A stretch of 64,000 nt of DNA from positions 1,302,001-1,366,000 of the forward strand of contig NZ_CP109487.1 of NCBI RefSeq assembly GCF_036227605.1. The letters run 5' to 3'. How positions within the stretch are numbered: the stretch's first letter is position 1; every line of letters starts with the position of its first letter. This stretch comes from Streptomyces sp. NBC_01439 (lineage in GTDB: Bacteria; Actinomycetota; Actinomycetes; Streptomycetales; Streptomycetaceae). This document shows, piece after piece, positions 1-8,266 of this stretch. Made by a program: the position numbers and the translations under genes. Below the pieces are notes generated by a model. It saw only the letters and a program-made list of their open reading frames with translations, had not been told where the DNA came from and ran no database searches.

Positions 1-755
1 GCGGAGTTCCCGCCGAGTTCCAGGTGCACGCGCTTGAGGTGACGGCCTGCCAACTCACCGACGGATCGGCCCGCGGCGGTGGATCCGGTGAAGGACACCA
101 CCCGCACGCGCCGGTCCGCGACCACCGCGGCGCCCGTCCCGGCACCGCCGGGCAGGACCTGCAGCAGCCCGCCCGGGAGCCCGGCGGCGGCGAAGACCGC
201 GGCGAGGGCGAGGCCGCCGCAGACGGCGGTGCGCGGGTCCGGCTTGAGCAGGACCGCGTTGCCGAGTGCCAGCGCCGGCGCGACCGAGCGGATCGCCAGG
301 ATCAGCGGGGCGTTGAAGGGGGCCACGACCCCGACCACCCCGGCCGGCACCCGGCGGGTGAAGGACAGCCGGGGGGCCTCGCTCGGCAGCACCTGCCCCG
401 TGGGGCGCGAGGCCAGCGCCGCGGCCTCGTAGCACTCCTGGGCCGCGACGTGCAGCTCGAAGTCGGCCTTGCCGGGTATCGAGCCGGACTCGCGGACCAG
501 CCATTCCCGCAGCTCGTCGGCGTGTGCGGTGAACAGGTCCCCGGCGCGGCGCAGCACGGCCGCCCGCTCCGGGTGCGTGGCGCGCGCCCAGTCCCGCTGG
601 GCCGCGAGGGCCCGTACGGCGGCCTGCGCCACGTCGGCGGGTACGGCGAGCTCGATGGTGGCGAGGGTGCGGCCGGTGGCGGGTTCGACGACCGGGGCGG
701 AGCCGCCGGTGAGGGTGGGTCCGTCCTGCCAGAGCGTCGGATCGAGGAGCGGCAT
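1..755 (-). CDS. aldehyde dehydrogenase (benzaldehyde/vanillin type), 3' part outside window
   Basis: NAD(P)-dependent aldehyde dehydrogenase that would oxidise an (aromatic) aldehyde to the acid in the cytoplasm. About 251 codons are visible, from the ATG at 755 (MPLLDPTLWQDG) to the window edge. The Rossmann-side motifs VAPFNAPL, LKPDPRT and FTGSTAAGR are present, and the frame leaves the window just after LELGGNSA, the usual family position before the catalytic Cys. That Cys is therefore not seen. The LELGGNSA form and the short N-terminus fit benzaldehyde/vanillin dehydrogenases. The thiolase gene lies 153 bp upstream on the same strand, so an aromatic-acid catabolic link is likely but inferred. 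Confidence 0.85.
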   Translation of the reverse strand, partial: MPLLDPTLWQDGPTLTGGSAPVVEPATGRTLATIELAVPADVAQAAVRALAAQRDWARATHPERAAVLRRAGDLFTAHADELREWLVRESGSIPGKADFELHVAAQECYEAAALASRPTGQVLPSEAPRLSFTRRVPAGVVGVVAPFNAPLILAIRSVAPALALGNAVLLKPDPRTAVCGGLALAAVFAAAGLPGGLLQVLPGGAGTGAAVVADRRVRVVSFTGSTAAGRSVGELAGRHLKRVHLELGGNS

Positions 756-908
756 GGCGCGGGGCCTCCGGTGGGGATGGGCGGGGCGGGGGGCGGCAGC
801 ACGCGCCATCGTGCCAGACCGGAGGCTCCACATCTGTTCAGTTATTGGGCAGTTGACGGCGAGCGGTGACCGGAAACGATCGACGCCCGCGCGCCGCACC
901 GGCCCGGG

Positions 909-2108
909 TCAGCGCTCCAGGACGAGGGCGATGCCCTGCCCGACCCCGATGCACAGGGCCGCCATGCCGGTGCCGGAGCCCGCCGCCGCCAGCTGGTGCG
1001 CGACCGAACCCGCCAGCCGGGCACCCGAGGCGCCGAGCGGATGGCCGATCGCGATGGCGCCGCCCCGCGGGTTGACCACGGCCGGGTCGAGCTCCGGCCA
1101 GGCCGCGAGACAGCCCAACGCCTGTGCGGCGAAGGCCTCGTTCAGCTCGAAGGCGGTCAGATCGGCGAACCCGCGGCCGGACTTGGCGAGCGCCCGCTGG
1201 ACGGCGTCCACCGGACCCAGGCCGAAGAGCTGGGGCTCGATGCCGGTGACGGCGGACGCGCTGATCCGGGCGAGCGGCTCCCGGCCGGTGGCCGCCAGAC
1301 CCTCTTCGTCGGTCAACAGCAGTGCGGCGGCGCCGTCGTTGAGCGGGGAGGCGTTGCCCGCCGTGACCGTACCCGTGCCGTCCGTCCGGAAGGCCGGCTT
1401 CAGTCGGGCCAGCGCCTCGGGCGTGGAACCCTCCCGGATGCACTCGTCACGCACCAGGTCCACGCCGGCGTACGGAACGACCTCACCGTCGTACAGCCCG
1501 GCGGACCAGGCGGCCGCCGCCTTGCGGTGGCTCTCCAGGGCGAAGGCGTCCTGTGCGTCGCGGGTGATGCCGTGCTTGTCCGCGACGAGTTCGGCTCCCT
1601 CGCCGAGCGAGCCGGTCCACTCCTCGGGCATGCGCGGGTTGGTCATGCGCCAGCCCAGGGTGGTGGACCACATCTGCTGGTGGCCGGCCGGGAAGGCGCG
1701 CTCGGGCTTCTGTACGACCCAGGGGGCGCGGCTCATCGACTCGACCCCGCCCGCGATGGCCACGGAGGCGTCGCCGAGCGCGATGGCGCGGGCGGCCTGG
1801 ACCACGGCTTCGAGGCCGGACCCGCAGAGCCGGTTGACGGTGACCCCGGGGACGCTCACCGGCAGCCCGGCCAGCAGCACCGCCATGCGGGCCACGTCGC
1901 GGTTGTCCTCGCCCGCGCCGTTGGCGTCGCCGAACACGACGTCGTCGATGCGGGCCGGATCGAGGTCCGGCGTGCGCTCCACCAGCGCGCGCACGACGTG
2001 CGCGGCCAGGTCGTCAGGCCGGACCCCGGCGAGGGCGCCGCCGAACTTGCCGATCGGGGTGCGGACGGCGTCGACGACGTAGACGTCGCGGACGGTGCGG
2101 ATGCTCAT
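909..2108 (-). CDS. thiolase (acetyl-CoA C-acyltransferase; 3-oxoadipyl-CoA thiolase-like)
   Basis: Degradative-type thiolase of 399 aa, the usual family length. It cleaves a 3-oxoacyl-CoA with CoA (or the reverse). All catalytic blocks are visible: nucleophile Cys in NRLCGSG (about residue 90), GNASPLNDGAAA, NEAFAAQ, catalytic His in GGAIAIGHPLGASGAR and the C-terminal Cys in CIGVGQG. The start MSIRTVRDVYVVDAVRTPIG at 2108 is chosen because AGGAG lies just upstream; the longer frame upstream has no thiolase similarity. It is followed by an aldehyde dehydrogenase on the same strand. A PcaF-like role in beta-ketoadipate breakdown is plausible, but substrate cannot be read from sequence. Confidence 0.9.
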   Translation of the reverse strand: MSIRTVRDVYVVDAVRTPIGKFGGALAGVRPDDLAAHVVRALVERTPDLDPARIDDVVFGDANGAGEDNRDVARMAVLLAGLPVSVPGVTVNRLCGSGLEAVVQAARAIALGDASVAIAGGVESMSRAPWVVQKPERAFPAGHQQMWSTTLGWRMTNPRMPEEWTGSLGEGAELVADKHGITRDAQDAFALESHRKAAAAWSAGLYDGEVVPYAGVDLVRDECIREGSTPEALARLKPAFRTDGTGTVTAGNASPLNDGAAALLLTDEEGLAATGREPLARISASAVTGIEPQLFGLGPVDAVQRALAKSGRGFADLTAFELNEAFAAQALGCLAAWPELDPAVVNPRGGAIAIGHPLGASGARLAGSVAHQLAAAGSGTGMAALCIGVGQGIALVLER

Positions 2109-2303
2109 GGGGGCTCTCCTGGGCGGATCCGTACGGGCGGTGGCGCGTCGGTGCCGGTGTGGACACCGGGGCACGCCGCCGGGCACGCCCGGTGGGGCGC
2201 GCCCGCAGTCTCCGTCCGCACGTCACCGCCTGTCAACGGCTCCCCGGACCGGGGCCGGCGGCCGTCCGGTCCTGTCCCCCGCGCACCCCGGGCCCGGGCG
2301 CCG

Positions 2304-3323
2304 TCAGGTCGACTCCCGCTGGACGGCGGCCGCCGCCATCAGGTCGTACCGCTCCGTGACCTCCGACGGCTCGCGCACCGCGTGGTCCACCAGCGAGGCC
2401 AGATGGGCGCCGGTCGGCATCTCCAGTCGTACGGTGCTCAGGCGGGGCCGCAGCAGTCGCCCGATCAGCAGGTCGTCGGCGCCGATGACGGCGACGTCCT
2501 CGGGGACGCGGAGCCCCTCGTCCTGGAGGGCCCGCATCAACAGCATCGCGTACTCGTCGTTGTACGCGAACGCCGCGTCCAGCCCGAGCCCGCGCCAGCG
2601 GGCCGCGAGGGCCGCGGCCGATTCCTCGGAGTAGGCCATCGGCAAGGCCGTGACCTCGGCGCCCGTCACCGACCGGGCGCCCACGAGCCGGGGCACGGAG
2701 AACAGCTCGAGGCCCTCCTCCTCCGGGACGACCACGCCGATCCGCCCGCGTCCGCGCTCCACGAGGTGGGCGGCGGCCCGGACCCCGACCTCCTGCTGGT
2801 CCATGACGAGCGCGTGCGCCCCGGGCACTGCGGCGGGCCCCAACGTGATCACCGCGCGGGCCCCGGCCCGCTTGAGGGTGGCGACGTTCCGCGCGGAGAG
2901 GGCGATCTCGCCGAGGGAGATCACGGCCACCGGACGCAGTTCCGCCCAGGCCCGCACGGCCTCGTCACCGGTGAGCCCGAGGCTCCCGTACTGCACCACC
3001 GTGTAGTCGAGGCGGCGCAGCGCCCACTGGAGTTCGTTGAGGAAGGTGCTGTAGAGCGGCCCGACCGGCACGTGGGAGGTGGGCAGCAGCACGATCCTGG
3101 TGTGCCCGGCGCGCAGGCTGCGGGCGGCGGCGTGCGGGACGTACCCGAGCTCTTCGGCGGCCTCACGGACCTTGCGGCGGGTCGGCTCGCTGATGCGTAC
3201 GGCTTCCGCGTTGTTCAGCACGTACGAGACCGTCGCGCGCGAGACGCCGGCGAGGCGGGCCACGTCGGCGCTCGTCGGAACGGGGGGCGGCGGGTGCTTC
3301 GGCGATTTCGATGACTGGGACAT
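2304..3323 (-). CDS. LacI-family transcriptional regulator
   Basis: Repressor of 339 aa. The N-terminal helix-turn-helix is PTSADVARLAGVSRATVSYV followed by the hinge-helix region ending [10 protein letters not shown] (residues about 15-70). The rest is a periplasmic-binding-protein-like effector domain (about 75-335), with the family's VPEDVAVIGADD stretch near the C-terminus. The thiolase and aldehyde dehydrogenase genes follow downstream on the same strand and are possible targets; the divergent amidase is another. The Shine-Dalgarno before the ATG at 3323 is weak. Effector unknown. Confidence 0.9.
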   Translation of the reverse strand: MSQSSKSPKHPPPPVPTSADVARLAGVSRATVSYVLNNAEAVRISEPTRRKVREAAEELGYVPHAAARSLRAGHTRIVLLPTSHVPVGPLYSTFLNELQWALRRLDYTVVQYGSLGLTGDEAVRAWAELRPVAVISLGEIALSARNVATLKRAGARAVITLGPAAVPGAHALVMDQQEVGVRAAAHLVERGRGRIGVVVPEEEGLELFSVPRLVGARSVTGAEVTALPMAYSEESAAALAARWRGLGLDAAFAYNDEYAMLLMRALQDEGLRVPEDVAVIGADDLLIGRLLRPRLSTVRLEMPTGAHLASLVDHAVREPSEVTERYDLMAAAAVQREST

Positions 3324-3392
3324 TGCCGTCGAATCTTTCCAGACCGATCACGCCCGAGGGCAGACGGATGGCCGGAAATGGATGCCGCACAG

Positions 3393-3420
3393 TGATTACA
3401 CGAGTCATTGACACGTACAA
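3393..3420 (-). promoter_or_regulatory. candidate promoter of the LacI-type regulator
   Basis: On the minus strand TTGTAC (3420-3415), a 16-bp spacer and TAATCA (3398-3393) resemble a sigma-70-type promoter, giving a leader of about 60 nt to the ATG at 3323. Inference from motif and spacing only. Confidence 0.35.
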
Positions 3421-3750
3421 CCGCCGTGGCACATCCTTCTTCGGCCCGCAGATCGCCGCGCCGTTCGCCGCCTCGGTGATCACCTCGTTCAGCGGTGGGT
3501 GCACCGCGCCGTTCGTCGTCGCGGCCGTGCCGGCCCGCGGCGGGGGCCCTTGCCGTGCAGCCGATCCACCGCGTGCGCCGACGCCGTGACGCCCCGGCCG
3601 GCACCCCGCACCGGCGGCCCGCACCTTCCACACCCTCCGCGCCACCACGCTCGCCCACCCGACCGAAATCCACCGCCGAGAAGAGCACACCGGGCACCTG
3701 CACACCCGAACCCGGGGCGAGGGCGCCCCTGACTCTGGAACTACCCGACC

Positions 3751-3791
3751 ACTCCCCGTTACGGTCTCCCTACCGACCGGTAATGGGGAGT
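3751..3791 (+). promoter_or_regulatory. long imperfect dyad covering the amidase ribosome-binding site
   Basis: ACTCCCCGTTA + CGGTC (3751-3766) pairs with GACCG-G-TAATGGGGAGT (3775-3791) around an 8-nt loop, with one mismatch and one bulged G. The right arm contains the GGGGAG Shine-Dalgarno (3785-3790) of the amidase ATG at 3800. It could be an RBS-sequestering hairpin or, as DNA, an operator; the sub-motif TACCGACCGGTA resembles TetR-type operators. Confidence 0.5.
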
Positions 3792-3799
3792 GGTACGCG

Positions 3800-5227
3800 A
3801 TGTCCGATACAGCTGTTCCGACGGCCTGCAGCCTGGTCGACATGGTCGGCGCACTCGCCGAAGGGAGCGTGTCGGCGAGGCGGTTGACCGAGGAGGCGCT
3901 GCGCCGGATCGCCGCGGCCCAGCCGGAGCTCAACGCCTTCCGGACGGTACGCGCCGAGGCCGCGCTCGCGGAGGCGGACGCGGCGGACCGGCGGCTGGCC
4001 GCGGGCGAGCGGCTGCCGCTGCTGGGCGTACCGCTTGCGGTCAAGGACGACATGGACGTGACCGGTGAGCCGACCGCCTTCGGCTGCGCGGGAGCCTTCC
4101 CCCCGAAAACCGCCGACAGCGAGGCGGTACGAAGGCTGCGGGCGGCCGGCGCCGTGATCGTCGGCAAGACCCAGACGCCGGAGTTGGGGCAGTGGCCCTT
4201 CACCGAGGGCGGGGCCTTCGGCGAGACCCGCAACCCGTGGAACACGGCCTACACGCCCGGCGGCTCCTCGGGGGGCTCGGCCGCCGCCGTGGCGGCGGGA
4301 CTGGTCCCGGCCGCCCTGGGCTCGGACGGGGCCGGCTCGGTCCGGATCCCGGCGGCCTGGACCCATCTGGTGGGCGTGAAACCCCAGCGCGGGCGCATCT
4401 CCACCTGGCCGGAGCCGGAGTCCTTCCACGGGCTCACGGTCAACGGCGTCCTGGCGCGCACGGTCGCCGACGCGGCGCTCCTGCTGGACGCCGCGAGCGG
4501 CCCGCACCCCGGGGACCTGCACCGCCCGGCACGGATCTCCGCCGTAGCGGCGACCCGCCGCCCGCCCCGGCGGCTGCGGATCGCCCTCTCCTTCGCGATG
4601 GCCTTCACGGCGACGCCCAAGTCCCTTGATCCGGAGGTCCGTTCCGCCGTGGAGCGACTGGCCGCGCAGTTGGAGTCGCTGGGCCACGAGGTGATCCCGG
4701 AGGACCCTCGTTACGGCCCGATCGGCCTGACCTTCGTACCCCGCGCGACCAGTGGCGTACGGGACTGGGCGGCGCGGGTGCCCGATCCCGCGCTGCTGGA
4801 CCCGCGCACGCACGAGGCCGTGCGGACGGGCCGCGCCCTGGGCGGGCTCGCCCTGCGGGCCTCCCGCCGGGCGGAGACGGTCCTGCGGCGTCGGGTCGGT
4901 GAGGTCTTCGACCGCTTCGACGTGGTGCTGACCCCGACGACGGCCACCCCGCCCCTGCGGATCGGCGCCCTGGCCGGGTTGGGGGCCATGGCCACGGACC
5001 GGGCGATGATAGCGGCCTGCCCGTACGCCTGGACGTGGAACGTGCTGGGCTGGCCGGGGGTGAACGTCCCGGCGGGCCTCACGACCGACGGACTGCCGAT
5101 GGGAGCCCAACTACTCGGCCCGGCCGACTCGGAGCCGCTGCTGCTGGGGCTGGCCGCGCAGCTGGAAGCGGCGGAGGACTGGGCGGCGGTGCGGCCGGGC
5201 CAGAAGGCGGCGGTCTCCTCCCGGTGA
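3800..5227 (+). CDS. amidase (amidase signature family)
   Basis: Cytoplasmic amidase of 475 aa hydrolysing an amide to acid plus ammonia. The Ser-cisSer-Lys triad is visible: Lys in GVPLAVKDDMDV (about residue 78), the Gly/Ser-rich block TPGGSSGGSAAAVAAG (about 150-165), and the nucleophile Ser in GAGSVRIPAA (about 178). The length is normal for the family. The ATG at 3800 is preceded by GGGGAG 9 nt upstream. It stands alone on the plus strand, divergent from the LacI-type gene. Substrate unknown; GatA is unlikely because gatC/gatB are absent. Confidence 0.9.
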   Translation: MSDTAVPTACSLVDMVGALAEGSVSARRLTEEALRRIAAAQPELNAFRTVRAEAALAEADAADRRLAAGERLPLLGVPLAVKDDMDVTGEPTAFGCAGAFPPKTADSEAVRRLRAAGAVIVGKTQTPELGQWPFTEGGAFGETRNPWNTAYTPGGSSGGSAAAVAAGLVPAALGSDGAGSVRIPAAWTHLVGVKPQRGRISTWPEPESFHGLTVNGVLARTVADAALLLDAASGPHPGDLHRPARISAVAATRRPPRRLRIALSFAMAFTATPKSLDPEVRSAVERLAAQLESLGHEVIPEDPRYGPIGLTFVPRATSGVRDWAARVPDPALLDPRTHEAVRTGRALGGLALRASRRAETVLRRRVGEVFDRFDVVLTPTTATPPLRIGALAGLGAMATDRAMIAACPYAWTWNVLGWPGVNVPAGLTTDGLPMGAQLLGPADSEPLLLGLAAQLEAAEDWAAVRPGQKAAVSSR

Positions 5228-5243
5228 TCCCCCCGCTCGTGTA

Positions 5244-5260
5244 AGTTCCCATGAGGAACT
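5244..5260 (+). promoter_or_regulatory. short perfect inverted repeat upstream of the O-methyltransferase
   Basis: AGTTCC-CATGA-GGAACT, 6-bp arms with a 5-nt centre, about 38 bp before the ATG at 5298 and 17 bp after the amidase stop. Could be a small operator; too short for a convincing terminator. Confidence 0.3.
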
Positions 5261-5297
5261 ATCAAGCGCCACATCACCGGAAAGGGCGACGCGACCC

Positions 5298-5960
5298 ATG
5301 GTTCAGCAGACGTGGACGGCCGTTGACAACTACTTCGACGGACTCCTGGTCGAGGAGGACGAGGCCCTGGTCGCCGCGACCGCCGACGCCGAGGCTGCGG
5401 ACCTCCCCGCCCACCAAGTGGCCCCCAACCAGGGCAAGCTGCTGAACCTCCTCGCCCGCGTCCGGGGCGCCCGCCGGATCCTGGAGATCGGCACCCTGGG
5501 CGGCTACAGCACCATCTGGCTGGCCCGCGCGCTCCCGGCCGACGGGCGGCTGGTCACGCTGGAGGTCGACGAGCGGTGCGCCGACGTCGCGGCCGCCAAC
5601 ATCGCCCGGGCCGGGCTGGAGCACGTCGTCGAGATCCGGCGCGGCCGCGCCGTCGACCTGCTGCCCGGACTCACCGGCGAAGCCCCGTTCGACCTGGTCT
5701 TCATCGACGCCGACAAGCCGTCCAACCCCGAGTACCTGGAGTGGGCCCTGAAGCTCACCCGACCGGGCAGCGTCATCATCGGCGACAACGTCGTCCGCGA
5801 CGGCGCCGTCATCGACCCGGACAGCCCCGACCCCCGTGTCCAGGGCGTGCGCCGGTTCACCGAACTCATCTCCGAACACCCTCAGTTGACCGCCACCGCC
5901 CTGCAGACCGTCGGCAGCAAGGGCTACGACGGGCTCGTCCTGGCCCTGGTCACCGACTGA
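5298..5960 (+). CDS. SAM-dependent O-methyltransferase (caffeoyl-CoA OMT/COMT-like family)
   Basis: Class I O-methyltransferase of 220 aa, the normal length for the cation-dependent bacterial family that methylates catechol-like hydroxyls. The SAM loop is LEIGTLGGYST (about residues 62-72), the metal/substrate Asp block is FIDADKPSN (about 136), and GDNVVRDG (about 161) follows as in the family. No membrane segment. The gene sits alone between the amidase and the MazF-like gene. The true substrate is unknown. Confidence 0.9.
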   Translation: MVQQTWTAVDNYFDGLLVEEDEALVAATADAEAADLPAHQVAPNQGKLLNLLARVRGARRILEIGTLGGYSTIWLARALPADGRLVTLEVDERCADVAAANIARAGLEHVVEIRRGRAVDLLPGLTGEAPFDLVFIDADKPSNPEYLEWALKLTRPGSVIIGDNVVRDGAVIDPDSPDPRVQGVRRFTELISEHPQLTATALQTVGSKGYDGLVLALVTD

Positions 5961-6026
5961 ACCGTGGCGCGGGCGCGCGCGCCCGCCTCCTCCACCAGGC
6001 CCCCGGCAACCAGTAGCCTCACCCGG

Positions 6027-6491
6027 ATGACGGCACTTTCCCACCACCGCAACGGCCACACCGAGCAGCCCGGGCAGGGCGGCGACACCGCGACCACAAA
6101 GGCCGATCCGCGCGCGATCGGCCCCGTGCGGACCGAGTACGCCCCGGACCCCGACGGCGATCCCGACCCCGGCGAGATCGTGTGGACCTGGGTCCCCTTC
6201 GAGGAGAACGACGGGCGGGGCAAGGACCGTCCCGTGCTGGTCGTGGCCCGGGAGGCGGGCGGCCGGACCCTGCTCGCCGTACAGCTGTCGAGCAAGCGGC
6301 ACGACCACGACCGGGAGTGGGTGCCGATCGGCACCGGCCCCTGGGACAGCGCCGGCCGCGAATCCTGGGTGGACGTGGACCGGGTGCTGCGGGTGCACGA
6401 GGCGGGGATGCGCCGCGAGGCCTGCGCGCTCGACCGCGGCCGCTTCGACCTGGTCGTGGACCGGCTGCGCGAACGCTACGGCTGGCGGTGA
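6027..6491 (+). CDS. PemK/MazF-like family protein without visible antitoxin
   Basis: 154 aa from the ATG at 6027. After a polar, probably disordered N-terminus (1-50) comes a PemK/MazF-like SH3-barrel stretch: GEIVWTWVPFEEN, GKDRPVLVVAREAG, LLAVQLSSK, then VDRVLRVHEAG. In MazF toxins this fold is a sequence-specific endoribonuclease. No antitoxin gene precedes it (the gene upstream is a methyltransferase), and the loop before GKDRPVLV is longer than in classical MazF. It may be an orphan toxin or a domesticated housekeeping member. The start is uncertain, since further in-frame codons lie upstream. Confidence 0.7.
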   Translation: MTALSHHRNGHTEQPGQGGDTATTKADPRAIGPVRTEYAPDPDGDPDPGEIVWTWVPFEENDGRGKDRPVLVVAREAGGRTLLAVQLSSKRHDHDREWVPIGTGPWDSAGRESWVDVDRVLRVHEAGMRREACALDRGRFDLVVDRLRERYGWR

Positions 6492-6502
6492 CCCGCGGGC
6501 CC

Positions 6503-6536
6503 GGCGGTGGTCGCGGCGGGGCCCGGGGCCACCGCC
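6503..6536 (+). terminator. possible hairpin terminator after the MazF-like gene
   Basis: GGCGGTGG (6503-6510) pairs with CCACCGCC (6529-6536) 12 bp after the stop codon; no U-tract, as is common in this genus. Confidence 0.35.
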
Positions 6537-6629
6537 TGGGACCGGTCCCGGCCTCCCGTGTCCCTGGCCCTGAGCATCCTGATGATCTCCTAAGGTGAGC
6601 CCCGTAGGCGGACACAGGGAGTAGCGGAC

Positions 6630-8210
6630 ATGCGAATAGAACGACACAGGGTGAGCGAGGCGGCCCTGGCGGCGGTGCGCGAGGACTTCGCGAACAAGAT
6701 GATCTCGGACGTGTACTCCCGGTCCCGGGCCGGTCGGATCGACGCGTACGACTGGTGGGACATCACGCTGCGGTTCCTCGACGGCCTCGGCGCGATCTCG
6801 GCGGTGACCCCGGAGCTCGACACCCCGGAGGCGAAGGCGATCTTGGCGGACGCGGCCGAAGCGGCCGCCGGCACCGTGTCGTTCGCCGCCTACTACCCGA
6901 AGGCGTTCTTCCACGTCTTCCTCAACTACGTCAACCTCGGACTCGACTACGAAGCCGACCCCGAGGGCACTCCGCAGCCGATCACTGCCATCCGCTGGAT
7001 CGACGCGTTCTGCGTCGCGGTCCTCGCCGACAAGACCGAACGGCACGGCGAGGCCTTCCACTTCGCCCGCCTGGCGCCACAGCGGGCCGGCGGGCCCGGG
7101 CTCCCGCCGGTGGAGCTGATCAACGGCCTGCTCGCCTACGTCAGCGGGGACATCGGGGTCGAGTACCAGAAGGTCCCGCCCTCCCCGCAGGAGAAGCTCG
7201 CCGCTCTCGATGCCGCGCTCGCCCGGATCGCCGACCGGCATGCCCGAGCCGGGGCCGGAGCCGACAGGACCGGGATAGGTGCGGCCGACCCCGCCACCGG
7301 TGCGCTGCGCGCCCTGCGCGCGCTGGCCGCCCGGGACCGGGAGGCCTTCGGCGTCGAGCTGGCCGCACTGCTGCTCCCGTACTCCCACTTGGACGACCCC
7401 CGGGCCGAACCGCGCACCCTGCTGCCCCTGCTGCCGCTGACGCTGGCCGCGCTCGGCTACCGCCGCGAGGGCTGGCGGCCGCCGGTCGAGTCGGGGTACC
7501 TCCCCCGGGCGCTGGTCACCGGTTTCGAGACCCCGCCGCCGCGCGTGGGACCGTACGGGCGCGAGCGGCGTGCGGACGCCGTAGCGGCGCTGGCCAAGGG
7601 CCCGCTGGTCGTCGAGCGTCCTGAGATGCCGGATGCTGCGGGGCACGCCGACCGTGTGGTGCGCGCGCTGCACGAGGCCGTCCGTACGGGGGGCGCGTCC
7701 GAGGCCTCCGCCCGCACGGACCGCCCGCTCGGCCCCGGAAACTGGTACGAGGCCGTGGAGCACGCCCTGATCACCGGAAGCCGCGCGGAGCTCGCCCCGC
7801 TCGTCCTCAGCGGTCCCACCGCCCTGGAAGAAGACCGTTCCGCGTACGCCTCGTACCGGCAGGCCCTGCACGACTACCTGCGGGGGGAAGACCCGGAGCC
7901 CGCCACGGACCGGGCCGTCGCCGACGTCGAGCGGGCCAGGGATTGGGGCTTCCTGCCGGCTCCGGCCGTGCTCTTCTCCCAGCTGGTGGAGGGCGACGAG
8001 GAGAGCTTCAACCTGGCCCTGGCCGATGCCCTGGAGGCCCACCGGGACTACTACTCGGTGGGCGACCGGCTCTACGGCGCCGGGGCCGACGCCGCGGTGG
8101 ACTTCGACATCCTGGCCCTGGCCTGCCACGCGCGCCGCCGGGGCTGGCGCATCCGCGTCCACTCGCCCTACCTGCCGGAGAGCCTGCTGGGAGCGGCGCA
8201 GCCGTTCTGA
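6630..8210 (+). CDS. Imm49-family immunity protein
   Basis: 526-aa soluble protein opening with MRIERHRVSEAALAAVREDF and including AFFHVFLNYV, RWIDAFCVAVLADK and ERHGEAFHFAR, the pattern I recognise from the Streptomyces Imm49 (immunity 49) family. Imm49 proteins are predicted to neutralise a co-encoded polymorphic toxin. No toxin, Rhs/WXG or secretion gene is adjacent, so this is an orphan copy. No signal peptide or TM segment. The family call rests on recalled similarity; function in the cell is inferred. Confidence 0.75.
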   Translation: MRIERHRVSEAALAAVREDFANKMISDVYSRSRAGRIDAYDWWDITLRFLDGLGAISAVTPELDTPEAKAILADAAEAAAGTVSFAAYYPKAFFHVFLNYVNLGLDYEADPEGTPQPITAIRWIDAFCVAVLADKTERHGEAFHFARLAPQRAGGPGLPPVELINGLLAYVSGDIGVEYQKVPPSPQEKLAALDAALARIADRHARAGAGADRTGIGAADPATGALRALRALAARDREAFGVELAALLLPYSHLDDPRAEPRTLLPLLPLTLAALGYRREGWRPPVESGYLPRALVTGFETPPPRVGPYGRERRADAVAALAKGPLVVERPEMPDAAGHADRVVRALHEAVRTGGASEASARTDRPLGPGNWYEAVEHALITGSRAELAPLVLSGPTALEEDRSAYASYRQALHDYLRGEDPEPATDRAVADVERARDWGFLPAPAVLFSQLVEGDEESFNLALADALEAHRDYYSVGDRLYGAGADAAVDFDILALACHARRRGWRIRVHSPYLPESLLGAAQPF

Positions 8211-8266
8211 GCACACGCGTTCTGAGCGCAGCCGCTCCGAGCGCCCAGACCGGGCCGACCCGCCCC

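Larger units (their letters stand above)
3324..3799. other. 476-bp intergenic region between the LacI-type regulator and the amidase
   Basis: No convincing gene. The first ~110 bp is less GC-rich and carries a candidate minus-strand promoter. The middle is GC-rich without coding bias. The last 50 bp holds the long dyad at 3751-3791, annotated separately. Confidence 0.6.

Noticed and set aside
3800..5227. GatA subunit of glutamyl-tRNA amidotransferase
   Set aside because: No gatB or gatC beside it and the N-terminus is that of general amidases.
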